Source: Apus apus (taxonomy: Eukaryota; Chordata; Aves; Apodiformes; Apodidae). From it: a stretch of 64,000 nt of DNA. The stretch lies in contig NC_067285.1 of assembly GCF_020740795.1 (NCBI RefSeq), positions 77,476,342 to 77,540,341 on the forward strand, read 5' to 3'. Shown here piece after piece: positions 35,071 through 46,300 of this stretch. The translations under genes were made by a program, and so were the position numbers. The notes below the pieces were generated by a model. The model worked only from the letters and a program-made list of their open reading frames with translations, was not told the origin of the DNA and did not search any database. The first letter of the stretch is position 1; the number at the start of each line of letters is the position of its first letter.

Positions 35071-36529
35071 TTCAGAGGCAGCACACTGGCTCAGCAGCTC
35101 TCTCCTCTGCTGAAACAAATCAGTGCCATATAGGAGAGTTATGGAGGCTTTAAAAGGTCTTCATCTCAAAGGAGTAGTTAGTGCTGAGTCAGTACTGCGT
35201 CCAGCCCATCAGGAACTGGCTTCAAAGTGGCAGCACTGACAATAACGCCATCACAGTAGGTTTTTCAAAGGCCTTTTAGAAGGATGTGGTGTTGTCCACA
35301 CAAGTATCATCCTTTCAGCTCTGCTGGAGAACAGATTTATGAGTACAAACTTTGCCATTAGGTGTTTGGGCCAAGAAGCATTGAGAATAACCGTACAACT
35401 TATAGGTGAGGCACTGGACTTGCTGGCTATAAAAATTTTTCTGGGGATTGACTCCATATTCAGTCCTGGAACATCAAGAGCCTCTCCAGTACTGAGGCTA
35501 GGGGGCATAATTGTTCTCAGAATATCAGGATAATTGGAGCAACAAAACAGGTTCACTCACTAATTGGTGCTGGCCTGTGACAGTTACTTTATTGCATTGA
35601 TGAAGAGAAATTTGTGTAGGCAGTCAACTCTTTTACTTGGGTAGGTCTAAATCTCCTGCGCATCTCACAGTGAGCAGAGTTATGTATCCCTCAAGGGCTG
35701 CGTGCGTTGGAGAACGCTGCAGCGAGCTCGACATCTGGGCTCCGTTACGGGATTCTTGACACTGGATTCAACCGGGATCATGGAAAAGCAGACAGGGCTG
35801 TGATGCAGCTCACATGAGAGGCCCAGCAGTTTTGGAAATGCAGGGGTTGCTGGCAAAACGCTTAGATATTTCAAGATGTGGAAATACAAGCCAAAACGAG
35901 AAAACAGAAAAATAAATATATGTTGAGAATGGTAAGGCTAGTGAAGCAGGGAAAGTGACAGTCACCACCACAGCAAATAATCCATTGTGCAATATGTACT
36001 AGATTATGTACCAATGTTATGTACAAGAAGCCTATGATACACTGCTAGGAAACAATTCAATAGGTCATTAGCTAAGCAAAGGTAAAACCTCCTTTTCTAT
36101 TTTTTCTGATTTTCTCTCCACAGCCTTTTGCAATTTCTTTTGTGTTATTTGAATTCTAAGGCCTCTATATACTGCAGTCAGTTCCGATGTCTGTAGCTGT
36201 TCTAATAAAGGTTTTCCTTTTGAAAATGCACACAACCCCCCCACAACAAAAAGAGGCATATTTACAGTTCTTCAGACCATAGGTTCCATAGGTTCTGATT
36301 GGAAAAAGTAAGACCAAGTTTGTAAATAGGCTATGTTCTAAGTTCTCCAGCATCTGCTTCAGACTAATGAAATGTAGTTTATTGTCCACCCACACAACCC
36401 ATGACAGAAATGTTAGGCATGTTTTTTCCCTTCATATGTGTTGAGGGAGCACATATTCATGTAATACGCTTGGTATTAATGCTGTATTTCACCTGCTGGT
36501 TTTATTACCCTGTCACTCCCAGGCTGCAG

Positions 36530-37120
36530 GCTGGCTTTGCAGTTCTTTGCTGTTAGCTCTCATCTTTCTTGCAGCACCATTCACCTCTTTTTTCCAAGTC
36601 ATCTATGTATGTACTAAACAATCTTCACTAGCCATTAACTCCATCTCCAAAAATAACTTATGGGTCTGTGGAACAGCATTTCCTCTTGTGAAATCCTATT
36701 TATCCATTTGTCCACCAACTCAGCTGTACTATGGCACCTACCAGCTTGCTTATATGGGCATTACTCATCTGAAGTTCCCTGTATCTCCCCAGAATGCTTT
36801 CTAAAAATTAGTCTCATATTTATGACCTTCCATCCTCTAGCACTAAGGCAGTTTTAAGTGAAAAATTATAAAGTACGGTTCATAGTTTAGCCATTTCATC
36901 CTTGAGTTTCTTTAGAACTCTTGGATGAATACCATCTGTCCTGTCATTTTGTTTCAAAACCTTTTACACTTGGATTTGAGACAGATGCTCCACCATGCCT
37001 CCCCCATTAAAAAGTTCTGTCATGAAAACTTCCTGAAGCTCACTACAAGGTTAAAAAAAAGTTTTCCTGAGATCTTCTTTAGCCATTGCTCCTATATCCT
37101 AACTTGGCAAGCCTCCTGGT
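36530..37120 (-). repeat. Degraded CR1/L3-type LINE reverse-transcriptase region, antisense
   Basis: Read on the - strand, 36905-36952 gives NDRTDGIHPRVLKKLK, which matches the (G/A)PDGIHPRVLKEL motif of CR1-like reverse transcriptases. TTTCCAAGTCATCTATGTAT at about 36590 also fits an antisense CR1 remnant. There are many stops and no intact frame; it is a fossil. Confidence 0.55.
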
Positions 37121-39914
37121 TCTGATGTGTTTAGTCAGTTGTCATTAATCCGTGTGTTTTCTCGTGTTGCTCTGATGTTCTTTTTTTCCCTGCTACACAC
37201 TGGTGCTTCTGGCCTGTCAGGGTGCAGGTTTCTTCTGCTATACTTATTTCTAAATAACTTCAACATTTTGAAAGACTGTTTTCCTACATTTGTTATTCTC
37301 ACATACCTGCTTTTTACAGAAATCAGTCTGTTGTTTGGGTTGGTTTTTTTTGTGGTTTTTTTTTTGTGGTCTTGGTCTGCTTTATTGGGTGGTATGCCTT
37401 TTTGCTGGACCTCTAATGCAGCGTGAGCAGTCACCCAAATACCTGGAACTATTTTGAGTATCTCTTTTGCTTTGAGATGGACCTCCCAGTTCAGCTCCAG
37501 CAAAAAGTTTTCAGTGAGTGATTTCATAAGATTGCCCATATTGAACATGGATGTGAATAACTAATCTAGGTTTTCTTCTATGACCCTGTATTTTCGGAAT
37601 ATTCCCGTTACTCTTTGATCACTAGTCCTTTCCAGTGCTAATGCCTTCAGTGCTCAGAGATGGGCACTATCTGAACCCCCTGACCTGACATACCATACTT
37701 TTTAAAGCTTAATTTGAAAGTAGTAATTTTCATGTGCCATTTTCCATTTGCCTCTAATATATATTCTGCATCCTTACCGAAAGGGCAAAATATTATTTTT
37801 TTAAAATCACTCATCTGTAGTCATGACATCATCATTCTCAGTTGATAGATTAGCTTGATGCAGAGCTTTGCCATGGCCTGCTGCCGCTCATGCTGCACAC
37901 AAAATGATCTGTATAATGATGTAGGTCAGGCTAGCAGAGCAGTGCGATGGACTATTTTTGCAATTAAGATCTCCAGTAGTCAGGATATATTTGTAAATGA
38001 GATCATAAACAAAAGTAACCCATGGGTAGCTTTTCACAGACCATTCTTAGGATGAGGGACAGTGGTGGCAGCACCAGACAGTTCTGCAGTGATTTGTGCA
38101 GAAGTTGTGCTTGAGCTAAATTAGCCAATGAATGCTAAATGAACCCAAAAAAATCGTTTTACCTCACTGAGGAAAATATTAGAAAAGTTCTTTTATTCTG
38201 AATTACCTCAAGATATGCCTTTGTTCTGACACAATATTTAAAATTCTGTAACCCATGTAGCTTTCTAGGACACCTGAAGGGTTATATTTCATTTCAATTT
38301 AAAAGCACTTGAGCAGAAGTAAAAAACATTTCAAATAATCAAACTAGGCAATTTACTCTGATGCTACTGCTCCACTGAAAATAGATTATTTAAATCTAAT
38401 CAGAAAGACTTCTTGAAGCATCACCATTCTGTTCAGGGAGGGAGTCTGAGAACTGAGGGTAGGGGATGGTGTATCTACAGGGCAATTTGCACAGAGGACA
38501 CTGAACACGAGTGAGACAAGCACAGTCTTGGCTGCACACTATGAATGGGAATTGCCTCTAGCTGGAAGAATTTTTAAGGTAAGGATTAAGGTGCTGTAGC
38601 ATTGCAAACTCTCTACAGGGGAAAATGTTCTTAAGCACGTGATGTACTGCACACAGAAGAACTGTCTCTCACTTCCAGTTCACAGCTGTGGCTTCCCAAA
38701 ATCTGAGCTGGTAAAATGGAGCCATTCATGCCACCTGCATCAAGTATCTCTGGCAGATTCAACATGTGAAACAGCAGCTAATCCTCCTGATATTGCTTTA
38801 AGTAAGTATCTTGAGGGCAGGGTGAGGAGGATAAAACAATGCTACATTTCTAAAGCCTTCAAAGTTTAGTACCTACTTCAATATCGTTGCCTTTACAGTT
38901 ACCTTATTTCTGTACTTTCAGGAACACACCAACTGTTTTTGTCAGTCTTGTGATTTCACAAAGTGCTACATGATCTTGTATGCAAATTTATTTCAGAAAT
39001 CGATGGACAATAGGGAGATGCTTAAAAAGAGAACTTGGAAGCCTGCCCTTTATGGTGCTTAGTATTTTAGACATTAGGTGTTTTTCAGTACTGGGCTTTC
39101 AGAGGCTACTGAAAGATATTGTCTAGTATTTACCGCAACAAAATAAACGTAAGCTAATAGTTAGCTGTGGGATCTCAAATTCTCCATTTGCAAACATTGT
39201 TAACTATCTAGATTTACTTTTAAATCTACTGAAGGTTGAGTAAAAACGAGAACTAGAGCAACTGTATAGCCTAACTGGTGATACTGTTACCAGCACAAAC
39301 GGAAACATACCAGGAGCACATGTTCTTCACAAATACCTCTTTTCTGCAGGAATCTATTGGCATGTGTGTAGATAACATTCCAACATTTTTCATGCTGTTC
39401 TGCAAGCTGTGTATTTTATGAGAAGCCACTAATACTGGGGCCAAGGGGAGAGGGAAGGAGTAGGGAACATCTGGGAAGACATACCTCTAACTACATCTTA
39501 TCACCAGCTTTCCTGTCCGATATGGACAGGAGAAAAGGCCAGTGAACCCAAGCTCTGAGAGAGAAAGTCCCCAAGATCCAGTCATTGTCAGCTAATCAGC
39601 CAAGACAAAACTTTCTAAGACTGCTGCTTCAGTAGTTTCAGGGGAAAAACCAACTTCAGTACCTAGAACTATCAGGTGATAGGAAATGCTATCATAAGGA
39701 AAACATCAGTTTACCACTATGGGTAGGATGTGTGGGAGACAGAATTGCAACTGAACAGCAAAACAAAGTTTAAATTCCAGTATAAACTTCAAGAGATAAC
39801 ACTTCAAGACTTGCCAGTCTCACAGTAACAGTAATAGCCCAAGAAGATACAAAGCCTTATCCTGTGCTGGGCTTCTATTCTGGCAGCACCCAGCCTCTCA
39901 GAAACATCAATACA

Positions 39915-40295
39915 ACAAGAATCATGTACAACATTTTATTACAAAATTGTTAAAAAAGTAATACAATGCAATATACTACAAAATATAAGATCAGCTATTA
40001 AGCTACCCCCTTTGTTTTACTTAAGCTATTAAAAACACCTGGCTATCAGTCACTGAATTTCAACAAAATCATTAAATATGCAGAAACATTCCACAACTTT
40101 TTCTTTTTTGAAAACCGAACTGTAGCAGCCCTCAGCTACTACTTAAAAATAGAGGTCTCCCTACAAAGAACCACATTACCTATACACAAATCTGTACAGA
40201 TTTTTATACTGAAGCTAACAATGAGCTGCACTTGAGTTCACATTCTTAGCAAAATATTGGATTTTGAGCATAAATCTTTACAGCAGGACATTGAC
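39915..40295 (-). other. HMGB2: HMGB2 3' UTR
   Basis: About 380 nt after the stop codon, AT-rich, ending at a canonical signal. No other reading frame of interest. Its end is about 8 kb from the last possible GALNT7 signal, so the two genes converge without overlap. Confidence 0.7.
39935..39940 (-). terminator. HMGB2: HMGB2 poly(A) signal
   Basis: TTTATT on the + strand reads AATAAA on the gene strand, about 355 nt past the stop codon. It is the first canonical hexamer that I see after the stop. Confidence 0.7.
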
Positions 40296-40448
40296 TTATT
40301 CCTCATCCTCATCTTCTTCCTCCTCTTCATCATCTTCCTCCTCCTCCTCCTCCTCTTCTGGTTCTGCTTTCTTCTTAGATCCTGCAGGCCTACCTGGGCC
40401 TTTTTTTCCTGCGTCACTCTTGCTCTTGGCACGATATGCTGCAATATC
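40296..40448 (-). CDS. HMGB2: HMGB2 coding exon 4 (linker and acidic tail)
   Basis: 153 nt including TAA at 40296-40298, acceptor TTCTTGCAG. It encodes [30 protein letters not shown] and then 20 acidic residues (16 Glu, 4 Asp) built from a near-tandem GAG/GAA/GAT repeat. The tail folds back on the HMG boxes and moderates DNA binding (known for the family). Confidence 0.97.
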   Translation of the reverse strand, partial: DIAAYRAKSKSDAGKKGPGRPAGSKKKAEPEEEEEEEEDDEEEEEDEDEE

Positions 40449-41645
40449 CTGCAAGAAAAATGCCATTTAGTTGCTGGCAATGTAACTCTGAAGACAAAAT
40501 TGTACTGCTTCAATAATGTAATACTAATATACTATGCAGATAAAATGCTCTGTGCAGAAATGCAGGATTTAAACCCTGGGACTTCCTTGCTTACACCTTT
40601 TGGCAAGAGACCACGTGATCTGCAAAGTTTTAAGTTTTATTACTGCAGTGCTTTGGAGTATGACTGTGTATTTGTCTAAGCAGGTGACCTGTTTTCTGAA
40701 GTAACTGCAAAAACTCTACACACCCGAAAACCACATCCACGTTCGCTGCAAGGGTTCCAGATACCTCCCACACCACACCCTTCCCTGCATTCTGAAGCCT
40801 GACAAACATTTAGAACGATGATGCAGATATCATTTAGGTGCAAAACAAGTAATGCATTCACAGAGACCTCAAAAACTTCAACCATTATTTTTTTCACTTT
40901 CACTGTACCTTTTCATATTTCTCCTTTAGCTTAGCAGCCTTCTGTTCATATGGCTGTTTATCTTTGGCTGACTGTTCAGACCACATTTCACCTAACTTCT
41001 TTGCTGTATCTCCAATAGACAAGCCAGGATGATCATTTTTTATTTTTGGACGGTGTTCCGAACAGAAAAGGAAGAATGCAGATCTAAAATCAGAGACAGT
41101 GATTCAGTGTCAGACTATTACAATTAATATGGAGGGGTGGTGGGGGGTGGTGTTTCTGTTCTTTTTTGGCCATAGAAACACTCACGGTGGTCTTTTAGGA
41201 GCGTTGGGATCCTTTTTCTTTCCCTTCTTCTCGCCTTTGGGAGGAACATAGTTTTTCATCTCCCTGTCATAACGAGCTTTGTCTCCTTTAGCCATTTCTT
41301 CAAACTTTCCTTTTTCCTTGCTAGACATTGTCTGCGGACAGACGGAGGGGAAAGGAGAAGAGTCTGGATCAGATCAAGCGCCTGGTGACCCACTAACACC
41401 TAAGCAGCAGCTGCTACCGGGGATCTCTTCCCAGCAGCCCGAGGCAGGGGCGGGGGCCGGCCCGGCGCAGCTCAGCGCGGCCCGGCCCCGCTCACCTTCC
41501 ACCGCTCCGAGCACTTCCGCGAGAACTCGGCGAAGTTGACGGACGAGTCCGGGTGCTTCTTCTTGTGCTCCTCGCGGCAGGTCTGCACGAAGTAGGCGTA
41601 CGAGGACATCTTGCCCCGCGGCTTGTTGGGGTCGCCTTTGCCCAT
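40296..41645 (-). CDS. HMGB2: HMGB2 coding region (four coding exons)
   Basis: High mobility group protein B2, a nuclear protein that binds and bends DNA without strong sequence preference. It is abundant in proliferating cells and has redox-sensitive cysteines. Joining 41645-41496, 41331-41186, 41083-40909 and 40448-40296 gives 624 nt, 207 residues and TAA, the usual length. HMG box A is about residues 9-79 ([20 protein letters not shown]; Cys23 and Cys45 present), box B about 95-163 ([20 protein letters not shown]; Cys106), then a basic linker and a 20-residue run of only Glu and Asp. The start has a good context (GCCATGG). The short acidic tail and the [20 protein letters not shown] linker point to HMGB2; HMGB1 has a longer tail. 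The gene has introns and intact frame, so it is not a processed HMGB pseudogene. Confidence 0.97.
40909..41083 (-). CDS. HMGB2: HMGB2 coding exon 3 (box B)
   Basis: 175 nt, acceptor GATTTTAG, donor GTACAG. It encodes [40 protein letters not shown] and [18 protein letters not shown], ending on a codon boundary. Box B has the DNA-bending activity in this family. Confidence 0.97.
41186..41331 (-). CDS. HMGB2: HMGB2 coding exon 2 (end of box A, linker)
   Basis: 146 nt, acceptor TCCGCAG, donor GTGAGT. It encodes [40 protein letters not shown] and DPNAPKRP, ending two bases into a proline codon. Confidence 0.97.
41496..41645 (-). CDS. HMGB2: HMGB2 coding exon 1 (box A, first part)
   Basis: 150 nt, 50 codons, from ATG at 41645 to ...KCSERWK, followed by GTGAGC. 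It carries [19 protein letters not shown] and the Cys23 and Cys45 positions. The exon continues upstream to an acceptor (CCCCGCAG) at about 41667, so about 21 nt of 5' UTR precede the start in this exon. Confidence 0.97.
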
Positions 41646-42192
41646 GGCGAGGTCGGCGGCGGGTCCCTGCGGGGGGTGGGAGGGGAGACGCTGCGTGAGG
41701 GCGGGGCCGCGCCCCGGCCGCTCCCGCCTCTCGCCCGCCGGCGCCTTCCCGCCCCAACACGCCCCCCGCCGCCGCCGGCCACTCTCCCTCTCTCCGGCCC
41801 GCCCCGCCGCGCCTCCCGCCACCGCCGCCAGGCGCCTCCACCCGCCCCCCGCGGCGCCCGCCCCAGCCGCGCCGCCGCCCGCGCCCCAGCCCTCCCCGCC
41901 GGGGCCGCCGCCGCCCTCCCTGCGCCGCTGGCCGCACCCGCCCCCCCGGCGGGGAATTCCCTCTCAGCGCTGGGCGCGCCGCCCGCCCCGGCAGCTCCAC
42001 GCTCGCTCCGCACCCGGCAGCGCGGCGGCTCCCCCTCCTGCCCGCTCTCCTGCCCTCTCGGCGACCTCCCTCGCCCTGCGGCGGCCGCCGGCGGGGGCTG
42101 CGCGGGCCTTGCCTGGCTGTGCGGGGCGGCGGCGGGCGGCTCTGCTCGCTCTCGGCTGCTGCTGCTCAATGGTTTCCCGGCGGCGCACTTAC

Positions 42193-42235
42193 CGCCTCTT
42201 GTTTTCCACAGCCCTACCCGCCACAGCAACTTGAC
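42193..42235 (-). other. HMGB2: HMGB2 non-coding first exon (5' end uncertain)
   Basis: On the gene strand, AACAAGAGGCG is followed by a perfect donor GTAAGT (first intron base 42192). It pairs with the acceptor at 41667, giving a 526-nt intron inside the 5' UTR. A non-coding first exon is usual for HMGB genes. The upstream limit given here is a guess; only the donor is seen. Confidence 0.6.
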
Positions 42236-42271
42236 CCGCCGCGCCCGGGGGCCCGCCCCCCGCCTCAGCCG

Positions 42272-42360
42272 ATTGGCCGCCGCGCCGGTTCAAACTGCCT
42301 GGCGCCCCGCCCCCTAAGGCCGAGGCTGCCGAGGATTCGCTAGCTGGGGCTCTGACGTCA
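42272..42360 (-). promoter_or_regulatory. HMGB2: HMGB2 promoter elements: CCAAT, CHR-like, CRE
   Basis: On the gene strand there is a CCAAT box (42276-42272), a TTTGAA cell-cycle homology-like element (42294-42289) and a palindromic CRE TGACGTCA (42353-42360), all just upstream of the first donor and inside a CpG island. NF-Y, CHR and CREB-type sites are known in proliferation-linked promoters. Their use here is inferred; the element order is not the textbook CCAAT-then-CHR order. Confidence 0.5.
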
Positions 42361-42477
42361 GCGGCCGAGCAGCTCCTGGGCTAGGTCGAGCGCCTGGGGG
42401 TCGTTCGTGCTCATACTCGCTGGAACCGGTTGCGGTGAGGAGAGCGGAGGGGGCGGGACCAAAGGCGCTGGGCGGTG

Positions 42478-42555
42478 ATTGGGGGAGAGGGACGGTTTAA
42501 AAAACCGCGGGGCCGCTCGCCATTGGCCGCCGAGCACGGCGCGCGCTTTGATTGG
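42478..42555. promoter_or_regulatory. Cluster of three CCAAT boxes
   Basis: ATTGG on the + strand at 42478-42482, 42522-42526 and 42551-42555 (CCAAT on the - strand), spaced 44 and 29 nt. They could serve HMGB2 from about 250-300 bp upstream or a divergent + strand start. TTTAAAAATA follows at 42580-42589. Confidence 0.5.
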
Positions 42556-42763
42556 GCGGAGCGGGACGCGGTAGCGTGGTTTAAAAATACAAAGGCGGCG
42601 CGCGGGGGGCGGCGCGGGCAGCGGAGGGGGCAGCGGAGGGGAGCTGCGGCGGGGCGGGCGGGGCGCGGGGCCGCCTCTGCCGGCGGCCTCGCTGGGGACG
42701 GCGGCGGGCAGCGGCCCGCGTTGCGGCCTGGCCGCCGGCGGGCGTGGGGCCCCCTCGGCGCTG

Positions 42764-42785
42764 CCTCCCTCCCTCCCTCCCTCCC
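42764..42785 (+). repeat. (CCCT)n tract
   Basis: CCTCCCTCCCTCCCTCCCTC in the HMGB2 CpG island. Confidence 0.9.
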
Positions 42786-43310
42786 GCCAGCCGGGGCTGG
42801 GCCGTGGCGGTGCGCGCGGCCGTCGTTCTCTCGGCACGAGGCCGGTGGGCCCGCGGCCTCCCGGAGCCGGCGGGCAGCAGCGGCAGCAGCCCCTCCTGTA
42901 GGAGTGGGCTCCAGCCCAGGCTGTGCCGCCCGCCCGAGGCTCGCCCCCGGGGGGCGGGCGGTGGAACGGCCCTGCCCCCGCCCCGAGCCCCCCCGTGGCG
43001 GGGTGAGGGCCGGGGCAGCGCCCGCCCCCAGCTGCCGCCCGGGGCGCGGGGCGGGGAGGCCCGCGGGAGCGTCTGCCTGCCCTTCCACTGGCGGGGGGCA
43101 AAGCGGGAGCTTGGGGCGGGCTGGAGCGGTGCGGTTCCCGTCCCAGGCCGGGCTCGGAGCACGGCGGCTGGGAGGGGGAAGGGCCCGTCCTCGTGTGTTG
43201 GGGCTCCCGGCAGCAGGGCCGGCCTGGGGCAGAGCCGGGGGTTTGCGTTAGCGCTGCCGAGGGGAGCGCCGGCGGCGGGTCTGGCCCTGCGGTCTGGGGG
43301 TGACACCGGT

Positions 43311-46300
43311 TTCCTTAGTCATTTCGTCTGCTTTGTGGTGATTTGACCCTAACCTGCACGGTATGGGGTTTGCTGATGTTGGTTTTCTTCTCTTCGGTTA
43401 TTTTCACCCAATTATCTAGTTAACGTCAGTTTAGGTAAATATTCTTAGTAATTTAAGCAGTTTCTTACACTTTTACGTTTTCAGGTGTATCGTAAAATAC
43501 TGTAAAGCACTCATGGAAACCAGGTTATAACTTTGCTTCCTGAAGATGCCATGTCTTCAGCAGTGTTTTAATCATGTCGTTGTAGCTCAGTGGTAAAAAA
43601 AAACCAAAACAAACAAACCCCACACAAAAAAACTCCACACCACTTTAAAAGTCAGCAGTAAGAATCCCTAAGCCATCTGAGGGTATTGACTAGTTGCAGA
43701 AATTACAACAGTCAAGGTCTTCCCTCCAGGGGCTCCCTCATTCCAGATTTGCTCAGTGCAAGGAGCATTGAATAAGAAGCACTTACCTTCTCCAGTTCTC
43801 CAAAATCTCTCGTGTTGTTTTTTTGTGTGTGTTTTTTTATTATTTGTATTTTTTCTCTTTCCAGCAAGGGGTTGTTCACATGAAACAGTTCACTAATACG
43901 GTAGTAAATCCCTCTGTTATCCCTGTTTCATTTTAAGCTTTATGTGTTTGCTCAAACTGCAGCCCTAAGAGACATAAATGTAAACTGGAAAAAGTTAATC
44001 AATTTTTTATAAAGAGAGGGTAAACTGACAGAGCAGCACAGAAATACGTAGTCCCTTTGAAGATGTCAAAGCCTGTCAGCAGCCAGTTTTCTGAATTCTT
44101 ACATCAGCTAACTTCTGTGGCTATTTCTTTTAATGGTGTTTAACCTACAAAAAAAACTTACACTTATCTTCTAAAATAAATGTTTACACAGGGGATATTC
44201 CATGTTCCAGTTTTGGCTCTTTATTACTGTAAACTGTTTCACAACTCCTCAGTAGCAGATTAATGTTCTAATTTCTGTGGTACAGAACTCTATGAAGACC
44301 TAGACACTTTGTAAGGGAGTTGTTTTAGTTTGTTAAGTAGCTTTAAAAATGCCTTTTAACTTCGTATGTTACTTGAAAAGCACCATGTTGTTTGGTGAAT
44401 TAAGCTGCCAGATGGGTTACTCATTCATTTTGTGGTAAACCACCTGTATATGACAGTATCTTGCAGAGTGTTTTCCAGTTAATAGTTTTGGAACAGATGG
44501 TGGAACCTTGCAATGATAACATGTAGTGAAAGAATCATAGTGCAGCTATCAGTATCTCTGGTGTAAAACCATTCTTTGTCCACCAGGCTTACGTAGAGCT
44601 CTCCATGTCACGCAGTTCAAACAAATTCATAGGTACATTGTACATTGTTTACAGACATATAAAAATGTAGGTTAACTCCATAAAAATCAGTTTTACTTCT
44701 GAATCCTCACCAATGCAGGTGAAAGAACAATTAAGTGGTTCACTAGTTTCCAGGAAAATAAAGTTTTCTCAATGTCAGTGCTTCTAAAATAGAAAGACAT
44801 GACCCCTGGGAGTTGGTCACTGAAAAGTTACCAGGATGGCCACATGCACCAGCAATTATTTTTAGCAGTTGTAAGGAGAAAAGAGTTTTTCTCATGTTAT
44901 GCTTTCAAATCAATTCTCTGTCAAGTCTTGAACCAAAAAGGGGGGGGATGTGGGGGGGGAGTGTTTGAAGCTTTGTGTAACATATTTTTTACTCTTCCTT
45001 TTAACATTAATGTAGCAAGTTCTTGGAAAAAATTACTTTGGAAATTATGGGATATGACTGGAGTGACGTTTTCTCTGTTGCCTATGTTTTTCATATCTGT
45101 TCGAAGAACAGGAAGAAAATGATTGTGGAAAAGCAGGTAGGGTGAGAAAGTGTAATTACTGCTATAGGGTAAAAAAGAGACCTGCCTTTCAAATTATTTA
45201 ATTAAATGTTTAAAGAAATAAATTAGGTTCTTTGTTCTTTTAAAGATATATTATCTACTCTGAATAAGAAAGCTTTTGTATAATTAAATGTACGCACAGA
45301 GGGTTATGTCATGCAACGTCATGTTACATAGGGCACCATAAGAAATAAAACAGTTGTGCTCTTTACATCTGTCTGTTCTCCAACAAGGAAGGCAGTATTG
45401 AAAATTTTCCATGCTTGAATATGATACTGGAAGCTTTCCACAGCATTGCCAATGCTGAAAGCTCCATGCAAGAATGCCGATGTTAGAAACTTGTCAATCC
45501 CAAAGCTGTGCCTTCCTCCCAGCACCCTCGTGCCTGGAAAAGTGCTTCTCTGTGCGCCTGGTTCCACAAAGAGCTGTCACTGTTTTTTCATTACACCACG
45601 CTGTTCCTTTTCAGACAAAACCACAAATTCTGTCTCAAGAGATTCAATCATTGTTACTCTTCCAAAGCAGTGATCTATGCAGCATTGACTTCGGTCGGTC
45701 TGCGTGGTTAATTTATTAACCACATGTGGATGACAGTTGTGGGGAAGAAGCATAAACTCCAGGACCTGAAGCTTATTTCTGCTTGAGTAATTCAGCTCAT
45801 GAAATGACTTAAGTTTTATAGCTCCCTGGCTTCGAGCCCTTTTGAGTTTCTAATCTGCTTCACAATTACAATTTTGGGTGCTATTGTTAACTTCACTTAA
45901 TCTTCAGTAAACTGCCTGTGAGGAGAGATAAACAATGTAGTGCCTAGAAATGCTGGGTAAAAAGGAGAGAAAAGACCAGGTGGGTGAGACCAGGTTACAG
46001 AGCTGAGAAACTGATTTAAAGTATGCTGTGGATGAAAAAAGTGTGTGATTGGAGTGATAATGCTTTATCGCATGCTGTACCTCTTGGCTTCTGTGGGTGG
46101 CTTCTACAGCTTTTCTGGATACTCGTGTCTGTGTGGACAAAGCAAGGGAAGAAAGTAACAAAGATCTTTTGTTTGTTTCCATCAGCGGATCCATTGAAGC
46201 AGATACCATTCAGCTGAGGAAATTGCAAACTACAGTTGCATGGCCTTAACTCTGACCAAACTTTCATTCTGGCATAAGTATATTATATGGTGACACACTG

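Larger units (their letters stand above)
31160..39914. other. Intergenic region between the GALNT7 and HMGB2 3' ends
   Basis: 8.8 kb. It holds the decayed LINE remnants (34797-35070 and 36530-37120) and the 285-codon - strand frame at 33653-34510. No spliced gene could be assembled. The rest is AT-rich and featureless to me. Confidence 0.7.
41400..43310. other. CpG island over the HMGB2 promoter and first exons
   Basis: Very high GC content with dense CG dinucleotides, in contrast to the AT-rich flanks. Many long open frames here on both strands are a by-product of GC-rich sequence and are not called as genes. Confidence 0.9.

Noticed and set aside
35251-35556. 101-codon - strand frame between the LINE fragments
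   Set aside because: No recognisable motif; length is compatible with chance.
37127-37548. Overlapping + and - frames (99 and 137 codons) next to the LINE remnant, considered as more LINE coding sequence
   Set aside because: No reverse-transcriptase or endonuclease motif could be read in either direction.
40257-40679. + strand frames rich in Leu or Ser near 40.3 kb
   Set aside because: Antisense shadows of the Glu/Asp triplet repeat in HMGB2's acidic tail.
41374-43346. Many long open frames on both strands (up to about 258 codons)
   Set aside because: They lie in the HMGB2 CpG island, where stop codons are rare. Except for HMGB2 coding exon 1, they are low-complexity Ala/Arg/Gly/Pro and overlap each other in all frames.
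43579-43593. tRNA-like A box (GTTGTAGCTCAGTGG) followed by an A-rich stretch
   Set aside because: No B box, no acceptor stem and no cloverleaf follow. At most it is a scrap of a tRNA-derived repeat; not called.
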